Positions 43,529-51,816 of a DNA stretch of 64,000 nucleotides are shown piece after piece. Source of the stretch: Psychrobacillus glaciei (GTDB lineage: Bacteria; Bacillota; Bacilli; Bacillales_A; Planococcaceae); NCBI RefSeq assembly GCF_008973485.1, contig NZ_CP031223.1:372001-436000 (forward strand), read 5' to 3'. Under the pieces are notes generated by a model, which saw only the letters and a program-made list of their open reading frames with translations, had not been told where the DNA came from and did no database searches. Both the position numbers and the translations under genes were made by a program. The number at the start of each line of letters is the position of its first letter. Within the stretch, counting starts at the first letter, position 1.

Positions 43529-43667
43529 TTACAATTTCACTCCTTTTCTGTTCACTACAATTTATGTATATAGAAGGAAAAAAGTGTTTAGGTGATTTAA
43601 TATGGTTTTTTAATATAGATAAGGGGAAGATAACGAAGAGATATACTTTTATAAAGAGGTGATTTTG

Positions 43668-44720
43668 GTGAATAAGTTTTTTGCCATTTTAGTTTTCGTT
43701 GGTGTTCCATTAGTTATTGTTGGAGCATTAATTAATTGGTCAGATATGCTTATGTTCTTCCTTAGCTGCGCTAGTATTATCGGGCTTTCTGGATATATAG
43801 GACGTGCAACGGAAAGTTTGGCAATTGTGAGTGGGCCAAGGGTAGGCGGATTATTAAATGCAACATTTGGAAACGCAGTAGAACTTATTATTTCTATATT
43901 CACATTAAAGGCGGGTATGGTTGGAATTGTACTTGCATCACTTACAGGTTCTGTTTTAGGAAATTTACTGCTTGTGCTGGGACTTTCTTTTTTTGCAGGT
44001 GGAATTAAGTTTAAAAGACAAAGGTTTAGTGTACATGCTGCTAGATACAATTCTGGTTTGCTTATATTCGCTGTTATTGTGGCGTTTGTTATTCCGGAAG
44101 TATTCTCTATTACCATGAGTTCTCAAAAAACATTGAGTTTGAGTATTGGTATTGCAATCGTCTTAATTGCACTTTATCTTGCTGGACTCTTTTTTAAATT
44201 AGTTACACATCGTGGTATTTTTGCTTCTACCGATCAACCGGAAGTAACTACAGAAGTACCAGAATGGACGAAAAAGAAGTCCATATTGATTTTACTTTTG
44301 GCAACTGTAGTAGTTGCTTTTGTGTCGGAACAATTGGTACATACATTTGAAATGCTTGGTACAAAGTTTGGTTGGACAGAGTTATTCATAGGAGTTATTA
44401 TCGTAGCGATTGTTGGAAATGCGGCAGAGCACGTTTCTGCTATTACGATGGCGGTAAAAAACAAAATGGATGTATCTGTGGAAATTGCAGTTGGTTCAAC
44501 ATTGCAGGTGGCAATGTTTGTAGCACCTGTTCTTGTTCTTGTGTCGCTCTTTATGCCGAAATCGATGTCGCTCGTTTTTACTTTGCCAGAATTGGTTGCG
44601 ATGATAACCGCTGCGCTTCTTGTGATTAATCTATCAAACGATGGTGAATCGAACTGGTTTGAAGGTCTGACACTATTTGCTGCATATTTGATTATGGGAA
44701 TTGGTTTTTATCTCCTTTGA
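43668..44720 (+). CDS. Calcium/cation:proton antiporter (CaCA, CAX/ChaA type)
   Basis: 350 residues, about 11 TM helices, with the two inverted alpha repeats of the CaCA superfamily: GGLLNATFGNAVELIISIFT and VGNAAEHVSAITMAVKNKMD with the key Glu residues. A central acidic loop (DQPEVTTEVPEW) joins the halves. It exchanges Ca2+ (or Na+/K+) for protons across the cell membrane, like B. subtilis YfkE/ChaA. Start GTG 43668 is preferred with AGAGGTG 6 bases upstream; GTG 43659 overlaps that site. Confidence 0.88.
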   Translation: MNKFFAILVFVGVPLVIVGALINWSDMLMFFLSCASIIGLSGYIGRATESLAIVSGPRVGGLLNATFGNAVELIISIFTLKAGMVGIVLASLTGSVLGNLLLVLGLSFFAGGIKFKRQRFSVHAARYNSGLLIFAVIVAFVIPEVFSITMSSQKTLSLSIGIAIVLIALYLAGLFFKLVTHRGIFASTDQPEVTTEVPEWTKKKSILILLLATVVVAFVSEQLVHTFEMLGTKFGWTELFIGVIIVAIVGNAAEHVSAITMAVKNKMDVSVEIAVGSTLQVAMFVAPVLVLVSLFMPKSMSLVFTLPELVAMITAALLVINLSNDGESNWFEGLTLFAAYLIMGIGFYLL

Positions 44721-44849
44721 TGAATGAGAAGTTTAGTATCTACTCTGTGGATACTGAGCTTTTTTAAGTTGTATAGATTGCAAATGATAAGCTAGTATGT
44801 AGGGAAATAGCTGTTGAAGTCCAAAACCACCTACGAAAAGGTAATATTA

Positions 44850-45010
44850 GAAAAAATCCAATCAAATTGAATGATTGATTCTATTACCGAAAATAAAGGA
44901 GTCGGAAGAAACCCAGCCGCTTTCCGCTCCTTTTAAACTCCATGGTATTAGTGTAGCTGTTGTTTAGTCTAAAGTACTTAGGAAATAGTAAAGAATAGTT
45001 GCACCTAAAT
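44850..45010 (-). repeat. Dispersed hairpin repeat, copy E (diverged)
   Basis: TATTACCGAAAA, hairpin 44895-44932 built on AAAGGAG/CTCCTTTT, GGTATTAGTGTAGC, TGTTGTTTAGTC and a run similar to copy B. It fills most of the gap between the two antiporter genes. On the plus strand the hairpin ends in TTTT, so it may terminate the upstream gene. Rest of the gap: nothing seen. Confidence 0.6.
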
Positions 45011-45182
45011 GCAATAGATCTGGTTCAAAAGAAAAAATTCCTAATTTGCGATTAAGTATTTCAGATGGTGGGGTACTAGTCGATTAATTAATAGAAAAAA
45101 ATATTAACTTCAAAGCTCGCTATTTGTAATTACAATATAATCCCTTTAGACTTAGAGAGATAGAAAAGAGAGGAGATACAAG

Positions 45183-47225
45183 ATGGAGTTTTTTTTAACT
45201 ATACTACTTTTACTAGCTATCATCGGGCTCTCTAATTTCATAAATCATTTTATGCCATACATACCGGTGCCGATTATTCAAATTGCACTGGCCGTTTTGC
45301 TTGCCGGACTTCCGTTAGGAATTCATGTGCCAATAGAGCCGGAGTTATTTTTCATTTTATTTATAGCTCCGTTATTATTTTATGATGGAAAAAATGTATC
45401 AAGGCATGAATTATGGAAATTACGAAAACCGATATTATTACTTGCACTTGGGTTGGTATTTTTAACTGTATTTGTTATAGGATACTTAATTCATTGGCTT
45501 ATACCGTCAATTCCCTTATCAGCAGCTTTTGCATTAGCTGCAATCTTATCCCCTACGGATATTGTCGCAGTTGGGGCGATTTCTAGTCGAGTAAAAATGC
45601 CGAAAACAATTATGCATATACTAGAAGGCGAAGGACTTATGAATGATGCCTCAGGTTTAGTCGCGTTTAAATTTGCTGTGGCAGCTACTGTGACCGGTGT
45701 TTTTTCATTGGCTGGGGCTAGTTGGAGCTTTTTGGTTATCGCAATTGGAGGATTTGTAGGAGGAGCATTTTTAGCTTATCTTTTTATTCGACTGAAGATC
45801 TACATTCGACGTCTTGGCATGGAAGATGTAACACTTCATATGCTCATTCAACTTCTTACCCCCTTTGTTATCTTTTACGTTATCGAACATTTTCATCTTT
45901 CTGGAATATTATCTGTAGTAGCTGCAGGAATAGTTCATGCGATTTACCGAGATCGTGAACAATCTCCTTCGATGCAGTTACAAGTTGTCTCTAAAAGTAC
46001 ATGGACAATACTTATCTATATTTTGAATGGTTTAGTGTTTGTACTACTAGGATTACAAATACCGAGTGTTATGAATGAAATATTTGAAAGTCCTCTGTTT
46101 AATAATTTTGAAGTAATTAAGTTAATTTTGATCATTACGGCTGCCCTTTTATCCCTTCGTTTCCTATGGATATTTATATCGTGGTGGGGTGGATGGTTAA
46201 CTAAACAACAACTTCCAAGGCCTACAATAAGGTTCATTTCTATTCTAACTATTTCTGGTGTTAGAGGAGCAGTTACATTGGCTGGTGCTTTTACAATTCC
46301 ATATTTCTTAGCTGACGGGAATGCGTTTCCTGATCGAGCGTTAATTATTTTTATCGCAGCTGGAGTTATATTGGTCACATTAATAGTTGCTAGTGTATGC
46401 TTGCCCCTACTTGCTAGTTCAGAAAAAGGGAATACCGAAAATTTGAGAGAAGAAAAGGAAAAGATAGCAAAACTTCTAACGGTTGATGCCGCAATTAGGT
46501 CTATTCGAGAACTAATGAATGATGACAACCGTGGAGCAGCCGTGTCGATCATCTCCTCATACAATCAAATCCGAAATCGCCTCACGCATGAAAATAATGC
46601 AGACTCAGGGCGTTTAAAGGTAATGGAAAGCAAAATTCGAATGAAAGCTCTTGAAGCGGAAGCTAACTATATGGAGAAGTTGAAAGAAGAGGGAAAAGTT
46701 GATCGGGAAACTATTTATTTGATGAATGAACATATTGATCGGATGAGAGTGGCAGTGACAAACCGCATGCAGTATAGAGGTTTGTTCATTTGGACAATAA
46801 TAAAAAGAAGTTTGTATAATCTATTTCAAATTTTTGTATTCAAAAATAAAGAACGTCTGACAAAACGCCTTGCAAAAAACAAAAAAATAATTCTACTAAA
46901 GGTAGACATGGCAAAAGCCGCGATTAACTATTTGAAAATACAGATGACAGCTGAAAATGAAGAGATTTACTTGTTAATTATTGGCGAGTACAATGAAATG
47001 ATTATGAAATTTAAGTTAGCTAAAAAAGGATCAGGATCAGAGTCTAAGCAACATGCACAAATGAAAAGGGATATACAAGATAAAGCCTTTCAGGCGGAAC
47101 GAGATGAAATTCAAAATCTTTTCGAAAATGGTGAAATTACTGCAGAAGTTACTAGAAAGCTTAGGAAACAAATTAATATAAGAGAAGCGTATTGGATGGA
47201 AGAAAATAGTTTACAGAAACATTAA
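45183..47225 (+). CDS. CPA1 Na+(K+)/H+ antiporter, NhaK-like
   Basis: 680 residues: 12 TM helices to about residue 410 and a large charged, coiled-coil cytoplasmic domain after. Transport-site segments: ILSPTDIVAVGAISSRVKMP (TD pair), LEGEGLMNDASGLVAFKFAV (NDASG), and ISGVRGAVTLAGAFTIPYFL with the conserved Arg. Length and form match B. subtilis NhaK (YvgP). It exchanges Na+, K+ or Li+ for H+. GAGGAG precedes ATG 45183. The second ion antiporter in a row after the CaCA gene, but separated by repeat E. Confidence 0.87.
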   Translation: MEFFLTILLLLAIIGLSNFINHFMPYIPVPIIQIALAVLLAGLPLGIHVPIEPELFFILFIAPLLFYDGKNVSRHELWKLRKPILLLALGLVFLTVFVIGYLIHWLIPSIPLSAAFALAAILSPTDIVAVGAISSRVKMPKTIMHILEGEGLMNDASGLVAFKFAVAATVTGVFSLAGASWSFLVIAIGGFVGGAFLAYLFIRLKIYIRRLGMEDVTLHMLIQLLTPFVIFYVIEHFHLSGILSVVAAGIVHAIYRDREQSPSMQLQVVSKSTWTILIYILNGLVFVLLGLQIPSVMNEIFESPLFNNFEVIKLILIITAALLSLRFLWIFISWWGGWLTKQQLPRPTIRFISILTISGVRGAVTLAGAFTIPYFLADGNAFPDRALIIFIAAGVILVTLIVASVCLPLLASSEKGNTENLREEKEKIAKLLTVDAAIRSIRELMNDDNRGAAVSIISSYNQIRNRLTHENNADSGRLKVMESKIRMKALEAEANYMEKLKEEGKVDRETIYLMNEHIDRMRVAVTNRMQYRGLFIWTIIKRSLYNLFQIFVFKNKERLTKRLAKNKKIILLKVDMAKAAINYLKIQMTAENEEIYLLIIGEYNEMIMKFKLAKKGSGSESKQHAQMKRDIQDKAFQAERDEIQNLFENGEITAEVTRKLRKQINIREAYWMEENSLQKH

Positions 47226-47361
47226 AAAATGGAATATGAAAAATAGATTCATTAAGAAAAGTCAGCCAAATTTGTATTGGTTGATTTTTTTATTTTTAAA
47301 AAAGTCTATCCAATACATTCGGGGGAATGCTAAATAAGTACGAAGAAAAGGAGGTTATAGG

Positions 47362-48156
47362 ATGACGATTAATAATGAACTTAAAGCATTAAAAGAGTAT
47401 ACGTCTAGCGATCGATGTGTGTTGAGTGTTTATTTAAATACGAATCCCGGTGATCCCGAGCAATTAAACGGAGGTTGGAAAATCCATTTGAAAAGCGGCT
47501 TAAAGCGTTTAGGTGAGTATTTAGAAGCCTCGGATGAAAAAGAAATTGAATCATTCCAGATTTTAAAGAAAAAAATAACTGATGAACTGTATGAGAAAAA
47601 TCAAACGGAGCTACGTAAAGGTGTTGTCATTTTTGCTACTGCCAATGATGATTTGTGGTCCGTTCATTATGTGCAGGTTCCGGTAAAAACAAATTTCTAC
47701 TGGGAAAACCATCCGGTAACTGAACAATTGGAGTATATGTATAAAGCATATCCAGAAGCAGGTATTATCATGCCAAGCTTTGGAGAAGTTCGTATATTGG
47801 ATACGGCAATGGGATTTGTAAGAGATGATTTAACTTTCAAATACGATCCAATTTCCGAAGTTTGGGGAGAAAAGAAAAAAATAGATGCAAAAGGTAGACG
47901 TACAGTTGCGGGTAGTAAAAGTGAAGTTTTGGATCCGAGGTATAAGGTAAATACAAGTAGTTTCTTTAAAGGAATGAGTACGACTATAGAACAATTAAAG
48001 AAAAAGCGTGGTTGGAGAGAATTGCATGTGGCAGGCGAGGCTGAAATGGCAAACGCATTTGCCGATAGCTTAAGGGATCTTCCTTCGAGTTGCATTTATA
48101 AAAATTTGAATAGAAGTAAACCGAGCGAAGTAGTTCATCAAGTTCTTGAAAAATAA
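47362..48156 (+). CDS. Bacterial archaeo-eukaryotic release-factor-like protein (baeRF/VLRF1 type)
   Basis: 264 residues resembling the bacterial relatives of eRF1/Pelota/Vms1: a start DRCVLSVYLNTNPGDPEQLN, LRKGVVIFATANDDLWSVHY, VPVKTNFYWENHPVTEQLEY and GIIMPSFGEVRILDTAMGFV, then a basic stretch with KGRRTVAGSK and the C-terminal LHVAGEAEMANAFADSL. eRF1-type domains act on peptidyl-tRNA in stalled ribosomes, and related bacterial proteins may do so, which is inference. RBS AAAGGAGG before ATG 47362. Single gene. Family moderately sure. Confidence 0.68.
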   Translation: MTINNELKALKEYTSSDRCVLSVYLNTNPGDPEQLNGGWKIHLKSGLKRLGEYLEASDEKEIESFQILKKKITDELYEKNQTELRKGVVIFATANDDLWSVHYVQVPVKTNFYWENHPVTEQLEYMYKAYPEAGIIMPSFGEVRILDTAMGFVRDDLTFKYDPISEVWGEKKKIDAKGRRTVAGSKSEVLDPRYKVNTSSFFKGMSTTIEQLKKKRGWRELHVAGEAEMANAFADSLRDLPSSCIYKNLNRSKPSEVVHQVLEK

Positions 48157-48265
48157 ATGATTGTGATAGGTGCTGAGTGGGGTTACTGCTCAGTACTTAT
48201 TTTAAATAATACTTTTTAGTATTCAATCATTTAACTCGCTGTAAAATTTCACCTTATAGTTTTTT

Positions 48266-48295
48266 TGTATAAATGATTCAAAATTGCACATTCTA
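48266..48295 (+). promoter_or_regulatory. Sigma-G promoter of SASP gene
   Basis: TGTATA, 17 bases, CATTCTA: an excellent match to the forespore sigma-G consensus (TGNATA and CATNNTA). It lies 23 bases before the SASP start. Confidence 0.82.
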
Positions 48296-48317
48296 ATTTC
48301 ACAAGGAGGTGAGAGAC

Positions 48318-48521
48318 ATGCCGAATAACAATCAACTAGTAGTACCAGGAGTTAGACAAGCACTTGACCAAATGAAATATGAAATTGCTCAAGAATTCGG
48401 TGTACAACTTGGAGGAGACGCTACAGCGCGTGCTAACGGTTCCGTTGGCGGAGAAATTACAAAGCGTTTAGTAGCTCAAGCCCAATCACAAATGAGTGGA
48501 TATCAAAATACCCAAAAATAA
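48318..48521 (+). CDS. Alpha/beta-type small acid-soluble spore protein
   Basis: 67 residues: [60 protein letters not shown]. This is the alpha/beta SASP pattern, including the region around YEIAQEFG cut by the germination protease GPR. These proteins coat and protect forespore DNA. Start ATG 48318 lies 7 bases after AAGGAGG; GTG 48309 is within the RBS. A sigma-G promoter precedes and a strong terminator follows. Confidence 0.95.
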   Translation: MPNNNQLVVPGVRQALDQMKYEIAQEFGVQLGGDATARANGSVGGEITKRLVAQAQSQMSGYQNTQK

Positions 48522-48530
48522 CATATCCGA

Positions 48531-48556
48531 CCGGTGGCAAATTTGCCACCGGTTTT
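48531..48556 (+). terminator. Terminator of SASP gene
   Basis: CCGGTGGCAAA and TTTGCCACCGG form a perfect palindrome, followed by TTTT. Confidence 0.9.
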
Positions 48557-48809
48557 CTTCTTGAAAAATAAGAAAGTAATGAAATTTAGCACTGGAAATT
48601 CAGTATTCATGATGTTTTGTAATTCTTTCTACCTCGTATATCGCTTATTGGGAGTAGCTTAAATATAAGTGTCATCATAGCTTTTCATGTCTGTTGATTA
48701 GCCACTTTCTTATATAATAAATTTGTAAGGAAAACGTAAATTTTTCCATTTTCACTTGTATGTTTTTGATCCTCTTTGGACGAAATGATGGAGAACAAAA
48801 GACAAACGA

Positions 48810-48925
48810 CAAACGACTACCACGCGATTACCGAAAAAAAATGCGGAGAGTTTTGACAAAGTCGCATCCCTCCGCATCCAGAAATCTCGGTAATGGTGTA
48901 GTGATCATTCATTCCAAAGCAATCC
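48810..48925 (-). repeat. Dispersed hairpin repeat, copy F
   Basis: GACAAACGACTACCACGCG, GATTACCG plus A8, hairpin ATGCGGAG/CTCCGCAT (48841, 48870), and CGGTAATGGTGTAG, which pairs with the ATTACCG side. It lies 3' of the minus-strand YxcD-like gene but about 140 bases away. The remainder of 48557-49062 shows nothing clear. Confidence 0.65.
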
Positions 48926-49062
48926 AAAAGCCGATAAGTAGAGAGTGTGTAGTGTTTTATCGCCAAATTAACTAGTATTAACGGGATACTTTTGGTTAAT
49001 TACTACATGTCATAGCTTTTATAAAAAAACCGAGGATTCGCTCCTCGGCTTCGTATTATTTA

Positions 49063-49353
49063 TTAATTAACTGCTGCAACAATGCCTTCTTCGTCGTCTA
49101 ACAAAAGCTCAATTCCAGTAGAAATCGGGTCTATATTTAAAAATTCCTCCATGCTTAGACGAAGCGCTTTAATTAAATTAAACGTGTTCAGAACTTCTTT
49201 CTGTTCATTTAGATAAGCTTCAGCTGTAAACCCATTTTCATCATCATAAAGTAGTTCTACTTCTACGTCTTCAGGTTCGCATTGCAATTGACGTGAGATA
49301 TAAACGCAAACGGCATTAATTATATTTTGCTCAGGAATAATCAGCTTCTCCAT
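49063..49353 (-). CDS. YxcD-like DUF2653 protein
   Basis: 96 residues, acidic: IIPEQNIINAVCVYISRQLQ, VEVELLYDDENGFTAEAYLN, ALRLSMEEFLNIDP and a tail ending DDEEGIVAAVN. It matches the DUF2653/YxcD pattern of spore formers; no function established. Its start overlaps the end of the membrane-protein gene at 49341 by 13 bases, so both are one operon. Confidence 0.75.
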   Translation of the reverse strand: MEKLIIPEQNIINAVCVYISRQLQCEPEDVEVELLYDDENGFTAEAYLNEQKEVLNTFNLIKALRLSMEEFLNIDPISTGIELLLDDEEGIVAAVN

Positions 49354-49790
49354 GAGTTAACTTCCTCTTTTTTCTTCTTATTATTAAAGATGCCAAATAT
49401 TTTTCTGATGAGAACTACTATAAAAATAATCGCTGCTGCATTAATAGCGAAGCCTAGAAGCGATCCTAAAGCGCCCATACTTCCAAACATGCTGCCAAAT
49501 AATAAACCGGCAATTCCCCCTACAAATAGGCCTCTCATTAACCCACCTGAAGTGAAGCTTCCTTTACTACTTGTTTTAGTAGTAGAATTATTTGTAGATG
49601 TTTTAGAATCTTGTTGTTTCTTTTGAATATTAGAATTATTGATCGTGTTATTTTTATTGGTGTTAAAGTTTCTTTTCCCTGACTTATAAGATTTAGCCTC
49701 GGCAGTCGTTGAATGATCGTTGAAAACAAAGCTTCCAACTGATGAAAATACAAGTGTTGCTGTAAGTAAAACTGCTACTAATTTTTTCAT
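49341..49790 (-). CDS. Exported membrane protein with Asn/Ser/Thr linker
   Basis: 149 residues: signal peptide or first TM (KKLVAVLLTATLVFSSVGSF), an Asn/Thr/Ser/Lys linker (about 35-75), then two Gly-rich TM helices (LFVGGIAGLLFGSMFGSMGA and LGFAINAAAIIFIVVLIRKI) and a basic tail. The layout is like small Tim44-like-associated membrane proteins of Firmicutes, but I cannot name it. GGAGGG before ATG 49790. Co-transcribed with the YxcD-like gene. Confidence 0.68.
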   Translation of the reverse strand: MKKLVAVLLTATLVFSSVGSFVFNDHSTTAEAKSYKSGKRNFNTNKNNTINNSNIQKKQQDSKTSTNNSTTKTSSKGSFTSGGLMRGLFVGGIAGLLFGSMFGSMGALGSLLGFAINAAAIIFIVVLIRKIFGIFNNKKKKEEVNSWRS

Positions 49791-49936
49791 TTTATATACC
49801 CTCCGTATTAAATCTAATGAATAAGAGATTATTCTCTTATATAGAGTATATACGATACAAGGTTAAAATAGTTTCGCTTTATATTCGTCTTTTCTTGTAT
49901 TTCAACTATTTATGGCTAAAATAAGTCTAAATATAT

Positions 49937-50077
49937 TTAGAGTAGAATACATTGTTCGATAGAAAGAGATCGCCGGTGAATTTCATCTTTTAGTAAGGTA
50001 ATAAAGTCCGGAGAAAGGTTTAACTCGATCGCTGTAACATAAGATTCAATTAACAATTCATCTGACATTTTACTCAT
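49937..50077 (-). CDS. sda: Sporulation checkpoint inhibitor Sda
   Basis: 46 residues: [46 protein letters not shown]. The SDELLIESY start and the second helix with EIxRRSL match B. subtilis Sda. Sda is a helical hairpin that binds sporulation kinase KinA (also KinB) and blocks entry into sporulation when DNA is damaged or replication has just started. AGGAGG lies 10 bases before ATG 50077. In B. subtilis, DnaA boxes upstream drive its replication-linked pulses; here the 120-540 bases upstream hold a duplicated DnaA-box module. The gene is too short for routine ORF cut-offs. Confidence 0.9.
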   Translation of the reverse strand: MSKMSDELLIESYVTAIELNLSPDFITLLKDEIHRRSLSIEQCILL

Positions 50078-50198
50078 CTGTAATTCACCTCCTACTTTCC
50101 TGAACGTAACATTATTGTTTGAAGCTCCAAAAATGAATTAATAGAATTATTAACTTACTCTAATCTATCAAATAGTTTCGTTTGGAACAACCGTTCTG

Positions 50199-50327
50199 TT
50201 ATCCACAGGAAGTAGTGGATAACATGTGATTAACATGTTCATATGTTGATTAAATGCAGGTAGAGCACTCGGGATAATGTGCATAAAGTTATCCACATGA
50301 GTAGAGAAATGCAGAAATTGTCGAAAC
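50199..50327. promoter_or_regulatory. DnaA-box module 1
   Basis: Boxes: TTATCCACA (50199-50207), AGTGGATAA (50214-50222, one mismatch on minus strand), TGTGCATAA (50278-50286, minus strand TTATGCACA), TTATCCACA (50289-50297), then TTGTCGAAAC (50318-50327). Upstream of sda. Confidence 0.82.
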
Positions 50328-50484
50328 ATTTTTTATTAAATTTTCTAAAAAGGAGTTTGCTCAATAGTTTATAGAATTTTCCACTGTCGAAATCAGCTTT
50401 CCTTTTCAAGTTATCTGTAGGATGATTGGAGTTTTCGTTTTATTATAAATATTATTTCATAAAATAGTTAGAAATATTCTGTGG

Positions 50485-50611
50485 TTATCCACAAAAGTAG
50501 TGGATAACCTGTTATTAACTTCATTTTATAGAGTGAAATTGTATTTAAAATGGACTTTTTGTTGTGTATAACTTTATCCACAAGTAGAAAATTTGCGGAA
50601 TTTGTCGAAAC
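50485..50611. promoter_or_regulatory. DnaA-box module 2, tandem copy of module 1
   Basis: Same order and nearly the same spacing: TTATCCACA (50485-50493), AGTGGATAA (50499-50507), TGTGTATAA (50563-50571), TTATCCACA (50574-50582), TTGTCGAAAC (50602-50611). It ends 11 bases before the L,D-transpeptidase gene stop. Confidence 0.82.
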
Positions 50612-50622
50612 TATTAGTCTTC

Positions 50623-50958
50623 TTATTTGTGGATATACACATTTGTACTAGTTGGAACGAAGGAGGAAAGCTCAAGAATATCATGGTTATGCATTCGAAT
50701 ACAGCCGTGAGAAACATTCTTGCCTATAGATGCTGGATTGTTGGTACCATGAATTCCGTAATGTGGTTTGGAAAGACCCATCCATAAAACACCAAAAGGT
50801 CCATCAGGGTTTAGTTCTTTGTTAATGATGATATAATTCCCTGTCGGAGTTGGAGTCAATACTTTTCCAATTGCTATTGGATACGTCTTCAAAAGTATAC
50901 TGGCATCATACAGTTTAAGTTGAAAGGTATTTACCGAAATATCTATCCAAAGGGTCAC
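50623..50958 (-). CDS. Minimal L,D-transpeptidase (YkuD domain)
   Basis: 111 residues, essentially one YkuD catalytic domain: [33 protein letters not shown] and the active-site [12 protein letters not shown] with the catalytic Cys. Such enzymes make 3-3 cross-links in peptidoglycan and several Bacillus members act in the spore. No signal peptide, TM or LysM domain, so export is unexplained. Start GTG 50958 follows AGGAG by 8 bases. Transcription would run toward the DnaA-box modules and sda. Confidence 0.88.
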   Translation of the reverse strand: MTLWIDISVNTFQLKLYDASILLKTYPIAIGKVLTPTPTGNYIIINKELNPDGPFGVLWMGLSKPHYGIHGTNNPASIGKNVSHGCIRMHNHDILELSSFVPTSTNVYIHK

Positions 50959-51136
50959 GTTAACATCTCCTCATAATATTCTTTTCATATTTATATGAAA
51001 AGAGAGAGCTACATGACTACCGTTTATAGATGAAGCAAAAAACCTTGGTGATTACATAAAATAATTTAAAATTTTGTAGCATAGGACAATCAGGAGTATT
51101 CATATTCTTTAACAAATGACTTAAGGGGTGTTGCTA

Positions 51137-51202
51137 ATGGCAAATAAGAAGTGTAAACAATGTAAAAAAAATAGTTCTGGATTATGTAAATGTGGTAAAT
51201 AA
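51137..51202 (+). CDS. 21-residue Cys-rich peptide
   Basis: Reads MANKKCKQCKKNSSGLCKCGK: two cysteine pairs (CxxC and CxC), nine lysines if counted with flanks of each pair being basic, a likely Zn-binding knuckle. AAGGGGTG stands about 5 bases upstream, and a perfect terminator begins at the stop codon, so a translated mini-gene is plausible. Function unknown. No homologue recalled. Confidence 0.55.
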   Translation: MANKKCKQCKKNSSGLCKCGK

Positions 51203-51229
51203 AAAAACCGCCGAAATGGCGGTTTTTTT
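51203..51229 (+). terminator. Terminator of Cys-rich peptide gene
   Basis: ACCGCC and GGCGGT with flanking A7 and T7, right after the stop codon. Confidence 0.85.
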
Positions 51230-51238
51230 ATTGGTTTT

Positions 51239-51285
51239 ATTACAGAGGTGTTACTGGTGCCTGGCACCAGTAACACCTCTGTAAT
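51239..51285. repeat. Perfect 47-base palindrome
   Basis: Two 23-base arms around a single central T; the centre is GGTGCCTGGCACC. Palindromes with this core occur widely in Bacillales intergenic DNA (from memory). Confidence 0.85.
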
Positions 51286-51437
51286 ACCAGTAATGATTTT
51301 GTTAATTGAGGGAGGGAATGAAAAAGAGTCGTCTGCTCGTCGACTGGGAAGAGTTGGACAACTCTGTATTATAAGAGAATCTCTTTTTTAAAAAGATAGA
51401 AAAGCATAAATATAGCTTAGCTTTTGGATAAATACCG

Positions 51438-51489
51438 GACCCTGCGTCAATCACAATTTTTTGGTGGGAATTAAGTCTGACACAGGGTC
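51438..51489. repeat. Inverted repeat GACCCTGCGTCA / TGACACAGGGTC
   Basis: Twelve-base arms with one mismatch, spaced by 28 bases. Its TCTGACA/GGGTC style recalls the inverted repeat at 7615-7667. Confidence 0.55.
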
Positions 51490-51513
51490 GTTAGAGGATC
51501 GGTAGTACTAAAG

Positions 51514-51816
51514 AAAAATAGATAGTAGCCATTGATAAAGAAGCGCTGAGCGAACGAAACTGCATCTTCGTCCGCTTTTAAAAGAATAAGAAAGGATTTA
51601 TTCTCTCATTAACCAAAACAAATGCATTATGTCTTTACATATTTCAAGAAGGCGACGGACAAACAGCCGCCCCAAGATTACCGAAAAAAATAGCTCGTGA
51701 AGTGACGCAGTCACTTCACGAGCTAAATTACTACGTTAATAGTGTAGCTGATGTTTCGTCCAAAGCACTCTAAAAATAGAGAAGACAAGGTGCACTTAAA
51801 GGGCGCTTGCGCTTTT
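51514..51816 (-). repeat. Dispersed hairpin repeat, copy G (full length), entering hutH
   Basis: Alignable with copy C over its whole length. Central stem of 16 perfect pairs (51691-51706 with 51710-51725), loop GCA, flanked by GATTACCG plus A7 and TTAATAGTGTAGCTGATG/TTTCGTCC. Its right end (AAAGGGCGCTTGCGCTTTT) lies inside hutH. On the minus strand the hairpin is followed by TTTTTTTCGG and probably ends hutUIH transcription. Confidence 0.82.

Noticed and set aside
48760-48975. 71-codon plus-strand frame
   Set aside because: It runs through the inverted arms of repeat copy F and has no family-like pattern.
50199-50611. Chromosomal origin of replication
   Set aside because: No dnaA, dnaN or rpmH gene is near; the DnaA boxes fit sda regulation better, although DnaA titration cannot be excluded.
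50593-50787. Plus-strand frame opposite the L,D-transpeptidase
   Set aside because: The minus strand encodes the complete YkuD active site; the plus-strand frame is a shadow.
51239-51285. Phage or transposon attachment site
   Set aside because: A perfect palindrome with a single-base centre and no integrase gene nearby; better explained as an intergenic palindromic repeat.
33969-51816. CRISPR array
   Set aside because: Repeats are far apart, long, hairpin-shaped and have no regular spacers or cas genes.
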